A stretch of 18,604 nt of DNA, taken from assembly GCA_001781275.1 (NCBI GenBank), contig MFLH01000044.1, forward strand, positions 18,094-36,697, written 5' to 3'. Source of the stretch: Candidatus Kaiserbacteria bacterium RIFCSPHIGHO2_02_FULL_54_11b. GTDB lineage: Bacteria; Patescibacteriota; Minisyncoccia; Phycocordibacterales; UBA2100. The notes beneath the pieces were generated by a model that saw nothing but the letters and a program-made list of their open reading frames with translations, had not been told where the DNA came from and did not search any database. The translations under genes were made by a program, and so were the position numbers. Positions 1 to 5,425 of this stretch are shown piece by piece; the stretch's first letter is position 1, and every line of letters begins with the position of its first letter.

Positions 1-7
1 TTTAAGG

Positions 8-13
8 TATAAT
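8..13 (+). promoter_or_regulatory. -10 box of zwf
   Basis: A perfect TATAAT lies 11 nt before the zwf start codon, so transcription would begin only about 5 nt upstream of the ATG. The -35 region falls outside the window. No Shine-Dalgarno sequence is present between the box and the start. Confidence 0.6.
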
Positions 14-24
14 GAGCGCGCTTT

Positions 25-1473
25 ATGGTCTCGCCCTCAACCAACATTCCGACCATCTTCGCAGCATTTGGGGCGACGGGGGATCTGATGCGCAGGAAAG
101 TATTGCCTGCGCTTTTTTATTCATACCAGCACGGTGAGCTGCCCAAAATGTTTAAGGTCGTTGGATTTTCACGGCGGGGATGGTCGGACGATGAGTTCCA
201 AGACTATGTAAAAGAGGTGCTCGAAGAGCACGCAAAGGCAAAGATACCCGAGGAGGTACTCGCGCCTTTTCTCGCGGTTTTTAAATTCCAACGCGGGGAG
301 TTTGGAGATACATCGAGCTATGATGATCTCAAAAAGACATTCGACGAGCTCGATACCGAATGGGGCGTCTGCTCCAACAAGTTGTTCTATCTCTCTGTCG
401 CTCCTGAATTTTATGAGCTCATACTCAGCGAGCTCTCGCGCTCGGGGCTGACCGATCCGTGCGAGCCGGATCAAGGCTGGACGCATATCATCGTCGAGAA
501 GCCTTTTGGCATGGACCTCGCGACGGCCAAACAGATCGACGAAATGCTTGGCAAACTTTTCGAAGAACGGCAGATCTATCGCATCGATCACTACCTTGCC
601 AAAGAAATGCTCCAAAACATCCTGACTTTCCGATTTTCCAACAATCTTTTCGAGATCCCGTGGGGCAACGAGCTCATCGAGAGTATCCGCATCAGAGTAT
701 TGGAGAAAATCGGCGTGGAGAAGCGCGGACCATTCTACGATGGCGTCGGTGCCCTGCGCGATGTCGGACAAAACCACTTGCTCCAGATGCTCGCGCTCGT
801 CACGATGGAGCATCCGGAGAGCTTCGAAGCATCAGCGATACAAAAAAAGCGCGCAGAAATACTCGAATCACTCAACATTCTTTCGGGCGACGAAATGAAA
901 CACGCAACATTCCGCGGCCAGTACGATGGATATCGTGATATTGAGGGAGTCGTGCCTAGTTCTGATACCGAGACGTATTTCAAGATCCGCGCTACGCTCG
1001 CAGCGCCAAAATGGAAAGGAGTCCCTGTCGTGATGGAAAGCGGCAAGCGGCTCGGCGAGCCCCTCAAAGAGATCGTTGTGACCTTCAAGCACCCGATGCC
1101 GTGCCTCTGTCCTCCTGATGGCCCGCACCATAAGAACGAAGTCATCTTTCGCATGGAACCGCGCGAAGAGATACTCATTGAATTCTGGACCAAGAAAGCG
1201 GGATTCACGTTTGCAACTGAACGAAAAGAATTCCGCTACATGCTGCGCGACCAGTCGGCTCACGTGCCGTACGTCGAAGAATATGCAAAATTATTGCTCG
1301 ACTGCATTCGCGGCGACCAGACGCTTTTTATCGGCACCGAAGAGATACGCGCGATGTGGCGTTTTACCGACCCTATCCTTGAGGCGTGGCGGAAAAATGT
1401 TGTCCCCCTCCAGACATACCAACCTGATACCAAAGACGTCCTCTCGGCATCAGGTACTATTGACCGTATATAA
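25..1473 (+). CDS. zwf: Glucose-6-phosphate 1-dehydrogenase
   Basis: This 482-aa cytosolic enzyme oxidises glucose 6-phosphate to 6-phosphogluconolactone with NAD(P)+, the entry step of the oxidative pentose phosphate pathway. The N-terminal Rossmann motif FGATGDL is at residues 15-21, an EKPFG motif is near 158-162, and the family signature RIDHYLAKE is at 186-194 (Ala in place of the usual Gly). Length is normal for the family. The start at 25 follows a TATAAT box directly, and no other start fits better. The gnd gene begins 7 nt after its stop, so both oxidative-branch dehydrogenases are probably co-transcribed. No 6-phosphogluconolactonase gene lies between them; that step may be spontaneous or encoded elsewhere. 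Confidence 0.95.
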   Translation: MVSPSTNIPTIFAAFGATGDLMRRKVLPALFYSYQHGELPKMFKVVGFSRRGWSDDEFQDYVKEVLEEHAKAKIPEEVLAPFLAVFKFQRGEFGDTSSYDDLKKTFDELDTEWGVCSNKLFYLSVAPEFYELILSELSRSGLTDPCEPDQGWTHIIVEKPFGMDLATAKQIDEMLGKLFEERQIYRIDHYLAKEMLQNILTFRFSNNLFEIPWGNELIESIRIRVLEKIGVEKRGPFYDGVGALRDVGQNHLLQMLALVTMEHPESFEASAIQKKRAEILESLNILSGDEMKHATFRGQYDGYRDIEGVVPSSDTETYFKIRATLAAPKWKGVPVVMESGKRLGEPLKEIVVTFKHPMPCLCPPDGPHHKNEVIFRMEPREEILIEFWTKKAGFTFATERKEFRYMLRDQSAHVPYVEEYAKLLLDCIRGDQTLFIGTEEIRAMWRFTDPILEAWRKNVVPLQTYQPDTKDVLSASGTIDRI

Positions 1474-1480
1474 CAAATGT

Positions 1481-2425
1481 ATGACGAATGCACGCAAGGA
1501 GATCAGCATCATCGGATTAGGCAAGATGGGCGCGGGAATCGCACGTCGTCTTCTTGAAAAGGGTTGGACGGTGCATGGGTACGACGCAAACGCAGCAGCG
1601 ATGCAGGAGCTTGCAAAAGAGGGACTCAAGACAGCTGATTCTCCCCCTGCTCTTATTGCGCAACTACCAACGCCGCGGCTTCTCTGGCTCATGATCCCCG
1701 CGCGTGGCAAGAGCGAAAGCGATCCGCGGCCGGTGGATGAACTTTTGTTCGGCAAAGACAATATCTCCGCATTGCTTGAAAAAAGTGATGTGGTGATAGA
1801 TGGGGGTAACTCATACTACAAAGAAGGTATCGAGCGGGGGAAAAAACTCGGTGGACTCGGCGTCTCATTCATCGACGTAGGATTCTCCGGAGGTCCTTCA
1901 GGTGCGCGCAACGGCGGTTGTCTCATGGTAGGGGGTGACACGGCAGCCTTTCGCGCCAACGAGCAACTCTTCCGCGATCTCTCGGTAGAAGGCGGCTACC
2001 AATTTTTTGAAGGCGCGGGCGCAGGACATTTCGTGAAGATGGTTCACAACGGTATCGAGTACGGCATGATGCAATCCATCGGCGAAGGATTCGCTATTCT
2101 GAAAGCATCGGAATACAAACTCGACCTCGCGCGTGTCGCCGATGTCTACAATCACAAGAGCGTCATCGAATCGCGTCTGGTCGGCTGGCTCGGCAACGCA
2201 TTTGAAGAGTATGGACAAGACCTCGACGCGGTCTCTGGCACGGTGGGGCACTCGGGCGAAGGGGAGTGGACGGCAAAAACTGCCAAAGAGTTGGGCGTGG
2301 AGGCGAAGGTGATAGAAGAATCATTTCAATTCCGCGTCCGCTCCGCGGAGAGCCCGAGCTTCATTGGCAAAGTTGTCTCCGCCTTGCGCGGACAATTCGG
2401 AGGGCATAGTGTGGGGGGGAAGTAG
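1481..2425 (+). CDS. gnd: 6-phosphogluconate dehydrogenase, decarboxylating (short form)
   Basis: This 314-aa enzyme converts 6-phosphogluconate to ribulose 5-phosphate and CO2. The N-terminal dinucleotide fold shows GLGKMG at residues 12-17. The substrate region reads DGGNSYY at 107-113, and the catalytic segment GHFVKMVHNGIEYG at 182-195 carries Lys186 and Asn190. At about 300 residues it belongs to the short class, not the roughly 470-aa enteric form. I chose the ATG at 1481 because the Rossmann fold starts right after it; the reading frame stays open upstream into zwf, but those codons overlap a real gene. A TATATAAC stretch at 1467-1474 could give an additional leaderless start. The stop codon coincides with the first base of the inverted-repeat element at 2425. 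Confidence 0.94.
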   Translation: MTNARKEISIIGLGKMGAGIARRLLEKGWTVHGYDANAAAMQELAKEGLKTADSPPALIAQLPTPRLLWLMIPARGKSESDPRPVDELLFGKDNISALLEKSDVVIDGGNSYYKEGIERGKKLGGLGVSFIDVGFSGGPSGARNGGCLMVGGDTAAFRANEQLFRDLSVEGGYQFFEGAGAGHFVKMVHNGIEYGMMQSIGEGFAILKASEYKLDLARVADVYNHKSVIESRLVGWLGNAFEEYGQDLDAVSGTVGHSGEGEWTAKTAKELGVEAKVIEESFQFRVRSAESPSFIGKVVSALRGQFGGHSVGGK

Positions 2426-2543
2426 CAAACTCTTTTTCGGCATATATTCTCCGGCGCACGGATATTTTTCTGGTGAAAAATTCCTCGTACTCGCGCCGTC
2501 GCGCTCGCAAGTCGCCGTCAAACACATGCCGAAGCGAGTTTGC
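2425..2543. repeat. 119-bp inverted-repeat element or structured RNA of unknown function
   Basis: The ends of the gnd-doxX spacer are complementary. GCAAACTC (2425-2432) pairs with GAGTTTGC (2536-2543), and after a TTT/GC internal loop TTCGGCAT (2436-2443) pairs with ATGCCGAA (2526-2533), giving a 16-bp closing helix. Inside are ATTTTTC/GAAAAAT (2464-2470 with 2475-2481, loop TGGT) and either GGCGC/GCGCC (2453-2457 with 2493-2497) or a GCGC-CGTC-GCGC hairpin (2493-2504). No poly-T tract follows on either strand, so it is not a simple terminator. It could be a MITE-like element with long terminal inverted repeats, or a structured RNA. I see no clear target-site duplication. The closing helix is seen directly; the identity is unknown. 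Confidence 0.55.
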
Positions 2544-2567
2544 AGGGAGGGAAAGATGTGAAATACT
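2540..2567 (+). promoter_or_regulatory. Promoter of the DoxX-like gene
   Basis: A weak -35 TTGCAG (2540-2545), a 16-bp spacer and an extended -10 TGA-AATACT (hexamer 2562-2567) end exactly 6 nt before the ATG at 2574. Transcription would start at or beside the start codon. The -35 overlaps the right end of the inverted-repeat element. Confidence 0.4.
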
Positions 2568-2573
2568 AAAAGC

Positions 2574-2987
2574 ATGCAAATCTATGCTCCTGTTGTGCTC
2601 CGGCTCGGGCTCGCCTTTCTTTTTTTGTGGTTCGGGATCTCGCAGATGACGAATCCTACTGAGTGGCTCTCGTGGCTCCCTGCATGGACGAGTGCGCTTT
2701 CTATCGCACCGACGACCATCGTATTTCTCAATGGAGGTTTCGAGACGGTACTCGGCGCGCTTTTGGCAATCGGATTCCTCACGCGCTGGGTTGCCGCTCT
2801 TTTGGCGGTACACCTCCTCGTCATCGCCTACGAGATCGGCTACAACGATATCGGCATCCGCGATTTCTCACTGGCGATAGCTACCACAGCAGTCGCACTC
2901 TTCGGTGCCGACGATTACAGCATCGATGCCTGGCGCAAGACCGGCCTCTTGCGCACTTCCGTCTCCAGTGGTACAAAGGGTTTATGA
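2574..2987 (+). CDS. DoxX-family integral membrane protein
   Basis: This 137-aa protein is mostly hydrophobic, with about four predicted membrane helices (roughly residues 5-22, 42-65, 70-90 and 95-112). The opening VLRLGLAFLFLWFGISQ and the NGGFETVLGALLAIGFLTRW segment fit the DoxX family, small membrane proteins linked in some bacteria to thiosulfate oxidation or redox and thiol stress. The biochemical role of this one cannot be read from the sequence. Length is usual for the family. Its stop codon TGA overlaps the ATG of the downstream histidine-containing leader peptide (ATGA at 2984-2987), and the promoter of that leader lies inside its last codons. No catalytic residues are visible. Confidence 0.75.
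   Translation: MQIYAPVVLRLGLAFLFLWFGISQMTNPTEWLSWLPAWTSALSIAPTTIVFLNGGFETVLGALLAIGFLTRWVAALLAVHLLVIAYEIGYNDIGIRDFSLAIATTAVALFGADDYSIDAWRKTGLLRTSVSSGTKGL
2949..2977 (+). promoter_or_regulatory. Promoter of the hisG leader
   Basis: The -35 TTGCGC (2949-2954), a 17-bp spacer and the extended -10 TGG-TACAAA (hexamer 2972-2977) are followed by exactly 6 nt and the ATG of the leader peptide at 2984. The promoter sits inside the 3' end of the DoxX-like gene. The same TTGCGC, spacing and TGGTAC recur upstream of the second leader at 4161-4189. Confidence 0.55.
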
Positions 2988-3058
2988 AGTCGGCGACAAT
3001 ACAATTTTCACATCATGACGCGGTTTTCTTCTCGAAGGCCGGCGTTTGCCACATCTAG
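2984..3058 (+). CDS. Candidate histidine leader peptide upstream of hisG (24 aa)
   Basis: A 24-codon reading frame lies between the doxX gene and hisG. It reads M-K-S-A-T-I-Q-F-S-H-H-D and then ends in G-V-C-H-I before a TAG. Two adjacent His codons (CAT CAT, 3011-3016) come directly before the first arm of a hairpin, and a third His codon (CAC, 3050-3052) is two codons from the stop. Three His in 24 codons, upstream of the first gene of histidine synthesis, fits the logic of the enteric his leader, although that one has seven His in a row. It would be translated leaderless from the promoter at 2949-2977, or by re-initiation from the overlapping doxX stop. Its job would be to stall the ribosome when charged tRNA-His is scarce. 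Coding status is inferred; codons and positions are seen directly. Confidence 0.6.
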   Translation: MKSATIQFSHHDAVFFSKAGVCHI

Positions 3059-3109
3059 GATTTTTCCAACAGGTGTCAGAAGCGGGCCTTGGAGGCCCGT
3101 TTTGCTTTT
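3011..3109 (+). promoter_or_regulatory. Candidate histidine attenuator of hisG
   Basis: Four arms form mutually exclusive hairpins. Arm 1 (3018-3028), just after the His-His codons, pairs with arm 2 (3034-3045): 11 bp, two G-U pairs and one bulged G. Arm 2, extended to 3037-3052, pairs with 3073-3088: 13 of 16 positions, antiterminator. Arm 3 (3083-3088) pairs with arm 4 (3094-3099): 6 GC-rich pairs plus A-T/G-T extension, loop TTGGA, then TTTTGCTTTT as terminator. The leader stop at 3056-3058 lies just after arm 2. A ribosome stalled on the His codons would mask arm 1 and free arm 2 for the antiterminator; one reaching the stop would mask arm 2 and let the terminator form. The pairings are read directly; the function is inferred from known amino-acid attenuators. 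Confidence 0.65.
3078..3109 (+). terminator. Rho-independent terminator in the hisG leader
   Basis: The stem CGGGCC/GGCCCG (3083-3088 with 3094-3099) has a 5-nt loop and is extended by three or four A-T and G-T pairs into the T-tract TTTTGCTTTT. It lies 55 nt before the hisG start, so it can only make sense as a conditional terminator, or as the end of the doxX transcript if hisG has another promoter that I do not see. Confidence 0.75.
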
Positions 3110-3163
3110 ATGGTCCGGCATGGTGCCGGGCTGAACGCAACGAAGTTCTCAATGGAGGAGACC

Positions 3164-4099
3164 ATGACGAAGAGAGAGTTCGATCCGAGACGTACCATCG
3201 TACTGTCCGATGGTAAAAGCTTGGGTGAAAACACGCTGAGAATGTTCGCTCAAGCGAGTATCGACGTCTCCAGGACACATCTGCGCGATGACGTGGCCGC
3301 TCTCCGGGGCTGCCCCGGTTTCTCTATGGCTGTCTTCGGTCGTGCTGACCAGGTCGCGTGGTTGGTGGCTCAAGGCTATATGGCGGCCGGCATCACAGGT
3401 CATGATCAGGTAATCGAAGGGTGCGCGGACGTACACACGGTCGTTGCGCTGCCTTTCAACCGTGCGACAACAGGCAGTGAGCTGTCCTGCGTGATCTTTA
3501 CGCGCGAGGACAATAAGATGGCGACTCTGCGTGGCATGAGGATGTTCAAACGGACGAGCGTGGTCACCGAATACCCGCGCGAAGTTGCCGCGTACCTGCA
3601 GCAGCACGACATCTGGGCAGATGTGATCCCCTGCACGGGCAAAGCGGAAATGCTCGTGCGCATCGGAATCGCCGAATACGGTGCGACAATAACCGAGACT
3701 GGGACGAGTATCCGGGTGAATGGGTTGAAAATTGTCCGAACGCCCGAGGTATTCCGATCTACGACCTTGCTCGTTGCCAATAAGGAAATGTATGCCGAAC
3801 CGGAGGTTCGGGAGTACATCGACTTCCTGGGGCGTCTCTTGAAAGGTGTGCTCGAGGCGCGCGGCAAGTTGCTGCTCGCTGTGAACGCTCCCAGGGACCG
3901 AGCCGACGCTATCTCGCAATACCTCGTCATGCGAGGGGCTACGCTCTCCGGTCCGGGCATCAAAGACATTCACGGCCGCCCGGAATTGTGCGCCATCGAC
4001 TCGGTCGTCCCTATCGACGATCTCAACGAGATCCAGATCGAGCTCACGCGTCTTGGCGCGACAGGATTTATCCCCCTCGTTCCCAAGACCATTATTTAG
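3164..4099 (+). CDS. hisG: ATP phosphoribosyltransferase, long form with C-terminal regulatory domain
   Basis: This 311-aa protein matches HisG, which condenses ATP and PRPP in the first committed step of histidine synthesis. The catalytic part contains AAGITGHDQVIEG (74-86), typical of the periplasmic-binding-like fold, and the PRPP-site segment ETGTSIRVNGL (178-188). Residues about 225-311 resemble the ACT-like HisG_C domain (LLKGVLEARGK near 225-235, ending in FIPLVPKTII), which in the long form binds histidine for feedback inhibition. The frame is open upstream through a terminator, but the ATG at 3164 follows a clear Shine-Dalgarno GGAGGAG (3154-3160); an in-frame ATG at 3152 is less likely. 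No other his gene is in the window. A 6-bp hairpin (3115-3120 with 3124-3129) lies between terminator and start. Confidence 0.88.
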   Translation: MTKREFDPRRTIVLSDGKSLGENTLRMFAQASIDVSRTHLRDDVAALRGCPGFSMAVFGRADQVAWLVAQGYMAAGITGHDQVIEGCADVHTVVALPFNRATTGSELSCVIFTREDNKMATLRGMRMFKRTSVVTEYPREVAAYLQQHDIWADVIPCTGKAEMLVRIGIAEYGATITETGTSIRVNGLKIVRTPEVFRSTTLLVANKEMYAEPEVREYIDFLGRLLKGVLEARGKLLLAVNAPRDRADAISQYLVMRGATLSGPGIKDIHGRPELCAIDSVVPIDDLNEIQIELTRLGATGFIPLVPKTII

Positions 4100-4111
4100 G
4101 ATCGGTCTTGG
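4083..4111 (+). other. Inverted repeat across the hisG stop codon
   Basis: CCAAGACC (4083-4090) is complementary to GGTCTTGG (4104-4111) with a 13-nt loop that contains the hisG stop codon. With one bulge the pairing extends by several bases on both sides. It may stabilise the mRNA 3' end or assist the terminator just downstream; no T-tract follows it. Confidence 0.5.
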
Positions 4112-4123
4112 AACCATCAACGC

Positions 4124-4154
4124 ACGGGCGCGCCAGAGGCGCGCCCGTTTCTCT
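4124..4154 (+). terminator. Terminator of hisG
   Basis: A perfect 11-bp stem (4124-4134 with 4138-4148, very GC-rich, loop AGA) runs into TTTCTCT. It lies 24 nt after the hisG stop and separates hisG from the next transcription unit. Confidence 0.75.
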
Positions 4155-4160
4155 GACCCC

Positions 4161-4189
4161 TTGCGCGAAAATGGGGGATTTGGTACCCT
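4161..4189 (+). promoter_or_regulatory. Promoter of the AAK/GNAT operon leader
   Basis: The -35 TTGCGC (4161-4166), a 17-bp spacer and the extended -10 TGG-TACCCT (hexamer 4184-4189) lie 8 nt before the ATG of the short leader frame at 4198. The -35, the spacing and TGGTAC are identical to the hisG leader promoter. The -10 also forms the left arm of a 5-bp palindrome, GTACC-CTGCA-GGTAC (4183-4197). Confidence 0.5.
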
Positions 4190-4197
4190 GCAGGTAC

Positions 4198-4251
4198 ATG
4201 CTTTCAATGACACATAACGCCCGACGAACAGCTTCATTTGAGGCTGTTTAG
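4198..4251 (+). CDS. Candidate arginine leader peptide (17 aa)
   Basis: The short frame reads M-L-S-M-T-H-N-A-R-R-T-A-S-F-E-A-V and stops with TAG at 4249-4251. The two Arg codons (CGA CGA, 4222-4227) are adjacent and abut the first arm of a hairpin that starts at 4227; the stop codon is directly after the second arm. This is where the control codons and stop of an attenuation leader should be. The start lies 8 nt after a -10 box and has no good Shine-Dalgarno, like the leaderless genes around it. A single His codon (CAT, 4213-4215) is also present but is not next to the hairpin. The expected sensed amino acid is arginine, which suits the downstream N-acetylglutamate-synthase-like gene pair. 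That this frame is translated is inferred. Confidence 0.6.
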   Translation: MLSMTHNARRTASFEAV

Positions 4252-4311
4252 AGTGTTTGTCCCCTACTACGAACTTTCCAAACGGCCTCAAATCGAGGCC
4301 GTTCTTCGTTT
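4222..4311 (+). promoter_or_regulatory. Candidate arginine attenuator upstream of the AAK/GNAT operon
   Basis: Arm 1 (4227-4235) pairs with arm 2 (4240-4248): 9 bp, one G-U, loop ATTT. Arm 2, extended to 4236-4249, pairs with 4280-4293: 14 consecutive pairs with one G-U, antiterminator. Arm 3 (4281-4289) pairs with arm 4 (4295-4303): 9 perfect pairs, loop AAATC, followed by CTTCGTTT. Hairpin 2:3 excludes both 1:2 and 3:4. A ribosome stalled on the Arg codons at 4222-4227 would cover arm 1 and favour 2:3; one finishing at 4249-4251 would cover arm 2 and allow 3:4. The T-tract after 3:4 is weak. All pairings are read directly from the sequence; regulation by arginine is inferred. Confidence 0.65.
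4281..4311 (+). terminator. First conditional terminator of the AAK leader (arms 3:4)
   Basis: The stem AACGGCCTC/GAGGCCGTT with a 5-nt loop is followed by CTTCGTTT, five T in eight positions. Termination may be inefficient alone; a second and stronger hairpin follows 24 nt later. Confidence 0.55.
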
Positions 4312-4312
4312 C

Positions 4313-4355
4313 GGATGCGTACAACCAAGAACGCATCCAAGCGATGCGTTCTTTT
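4313..4355 (+). promoter_or_regulatory. Second antiterminator/terminator switch before the AAK-like gene
   Basis: The hairpin 4327-4337 with 4343-4353 (11 perfect pairs, loop CAAGC) followed by TTTT is a good intrinsic terminator. Its left arm is also complementary to GGATGCGT at 4313-4320 (pairs with ACGCATCC at 4331-4338, 8 bp), so an alternative hairpin would destroy it. The terminator ends 21 nt before the start codon at 4377 and just before the Shine-Dalgarno, so it must be conditional for genes transcribed from 4161-4189. No second leader peptide was recognised. Confidence 0.55.
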
Positions 4356-4376
4356 ACACCGAGGGAGAGGGATCAA

Positions 4377-4856
4377 ATGCGAAAAACTGCGCTCGTCAAG
4401 ATGACTGGCGACCTCGCGGATATGCGTCCGGACGTGCTCTTGTGGCTGCGTCTGCTCGCACAGGAGTACTTCGTCGTTATTTGTACCGGTGGCGGGACAC
4501 AAATCACAGCAGCACTGAACGAGCGCAGAATTCCGTTTGAATTCGGCGCGCTCGGAAGGCAGATTGCCACGTTCGAGGGGCGGCAGATCGCGCGCGATAT
4601 CCTCGAGCGTAACCAGGCTGAGATACAAGACCGGCTCGCCATCGAGAAAATCTCGGCTACGGTCATCGTGCCGGTACTCGACGTGGGTTCCGTGCTCTGT
4701 CACGTCAACGGGGATATCTTCGTCCTCACGACGTATCTTGGGTACGACAAGATCTACGTATTGACGCTTGAGAGCAGAAAAGCTGCGAAACAGGCGGACT
4801 TCGCAAAGTATCCGAAGATCGAGGTGCTCGGATTCCCCGACACACAGAAGGAATAA
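4377..4856 (+). CDS. Short amino-acid-kinase-family protein (acetylglutamate kinase / NAGS kinase-domain-like)
   Basis: This 159-aa protein resembles the first two thirds of the amino-acid-kinase fold. It has a Lys8-containing first strand (VKMTGDL), the glycine turn VVICTGGGTQI at 33-43 (compare VHGGG in acetylglutamate kinases), a central segment that fits the family's Asn-containing helix (RDILERNQAEIQDRL), VNGD at 110-113 and a strand GYDKIYVLT at 122-130. It then ends, without the roughly 70-100 residues that complete the ATP-binding lobe, so kinase activity is doubtful. ATG 4377 is chosen because of the Shine-Dalgarno GGGAGAGG at 4363-4370; the frame is open upstream but runs through the attenuator. 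The GNAT gene follows after 5 nt. A regulatory, arginine-sensing role as in the kinase domain of ArgA is inferred. UMP kinase kinship is an alternative. Confidence 0.6.
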   Translation: MRKTALVKMTGDLADMRPDVLLWLRLLAQEYFVVICTGGGTQITAALNERRIPFEFGALGRQIATFEGRQIARDILERNQAEIQDRLAIEKISATVIVPVLDVGSVLCHVNGDIFVLTTYLGYDKIYVLTLESRKAAKQADFAKYPKIEVLGFPDTQKE

Positions 4857-4861
4857 AGGTC

Positions 4862-5413
4862 ATGAGAAACTCTTTGTTGCTCGAGCCGGACTACGTGGAT
4901 TTCGTGCGGCTGAACGGTTACCTCGTTCGCGAAAAAGGCATTCGTGAGCGGGAGCGCACTGCACCGGAGCGTCTTAGGGCGCAACACGAGAAGGGGATGA
5001 TGGTTTTTCGTCCTCTCATCACATTCGGTTGCGATGTTCGCCGGGGACATCCGCTCGGATGCGCCGTCCTATGGGAGACCGCTGATGAGCGTTTCCTCGA
5101 GGTGGGGACCGTCTGGACGCACGTGTCCTATCGGAGGAAGGGCATTCAGGTCCACATGGTTGACGAGTTGCTGGAGCTCGATGCGGCACAAGGGAAGAAT
5201 CTGTTTGCGATTTCCTCCGAACGGTCGTTTGGAGAGATCGTACAAGAGAGAGGATTCTTTCGCGCGACGCTCGAAAACGTGCCGCACTTGGAAGGGCTGG
5301 CCGATTCTATCGGATTGCCTCGCGGCAGAATACCGTCTTCGGTCTATCGCCCATCGAGCGCAGACGTTGTCGAAGGGGAGCGCACGTTCTACCTCCGGTT
5401 CGCACCTCCGTAA
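4862..5413 (+). CDS. GNAT-family N-acetyltransferase (NAGS-like)
   Basis: This 183-aa protein carries a GNAT acetyl-CoA fold in residues about 60-135. A strand GCAVLWE (66-72) is followed by EVGTVWTHVSYRRKGIQ (80-96), whose R-R-K-G-I-Q is a slightly degenerate version of the Q/R-x-x-G-x-G/A pyrophosphate loop. LFAISSERS and QERGFF (128-133) complete the domain. The order GCA.L, ER..E, YR, LF, ERGF parallels the C-terminal acetyltransferase domain of ArgA by memory of that family, not by alignment. An AAGGA Shine-Dalgarno at 4848-4852 lies 9 nt before the ATG, inside the end of the AAK-like gene. The substrate is not proven; glutamate is the prediction from context. A different amine substrate is possible, and the C-terminal 50 residues match nothing I recognise. 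Confidence 0.7.
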   Translation: MRNSLLLEPDYVDFVRLNGYLVREKGIRERERTAPERLRAQHEKGMMVFRPLITFGCDVRRGHPLGCAVLWETADERFLEVGTVWTHVSYRRKGIQVHMVDELLELDAAQGKNLFAISSERSFGEIVQERGFFRATLENVPHLEGLADSIGLPRGRIPSSVYRPSSADVVEGERTFYLRFAPP

Positions 5414-5425
5414 GGTGCTTGCACA

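Noticed and set aside
2473..2573. Arg/Ser-rich small frame starting at GTG 2473 in the gnd-doxX spacer
   Set aside because: It lies inside the inverted-repeat element, overlaps the doxX start out of frame, and has low-complexity composition; the RNA/DNA structure explains the sequence better.
3089..3163. N-terminal extension of HisG from a TTG at 3089 or the ATG at 3110
   Set aside because: The added codons run through the terminator loop and a further hairpin, have no HisG similarity, and a strong Shine-Dalgarno points to the ATG at 3164.
3110..3163. hisG leader hairpin 3115-3129 as a Shine-Dalgarno sequestering riboswitch
   Set aside because: The 6-bp stem does not include or pair with the GGAGGAG at 3154-3160, so there is no visible sequestration.
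4183..4197. KpnI/PstI-like site cluster suggesting a cloning artefact
   Set aside because: The two adjacent restriction-type palindromes are part of a promoter whose copy at 2949-2977 lacks them; the surrounding sequence is continuous and natural-looking.
3149..4336. Open frame of 395 codons on the minus strand opposite hisG and its downstream leader
   Set aside because: It has no recognisable domain, overlaps hisG and several hairpins, and lacks a promoter or ribosome site.
4257..4376. In-frame 40-codon extension of the AAK-like protein
   Set aside because: It would begin at a TTG with no ribosome site and cross two hairpins with T-rich ends. The Shine-Dalgarno at 4363-4370 marks ATG 4377, and the AAK first strand begins right there.
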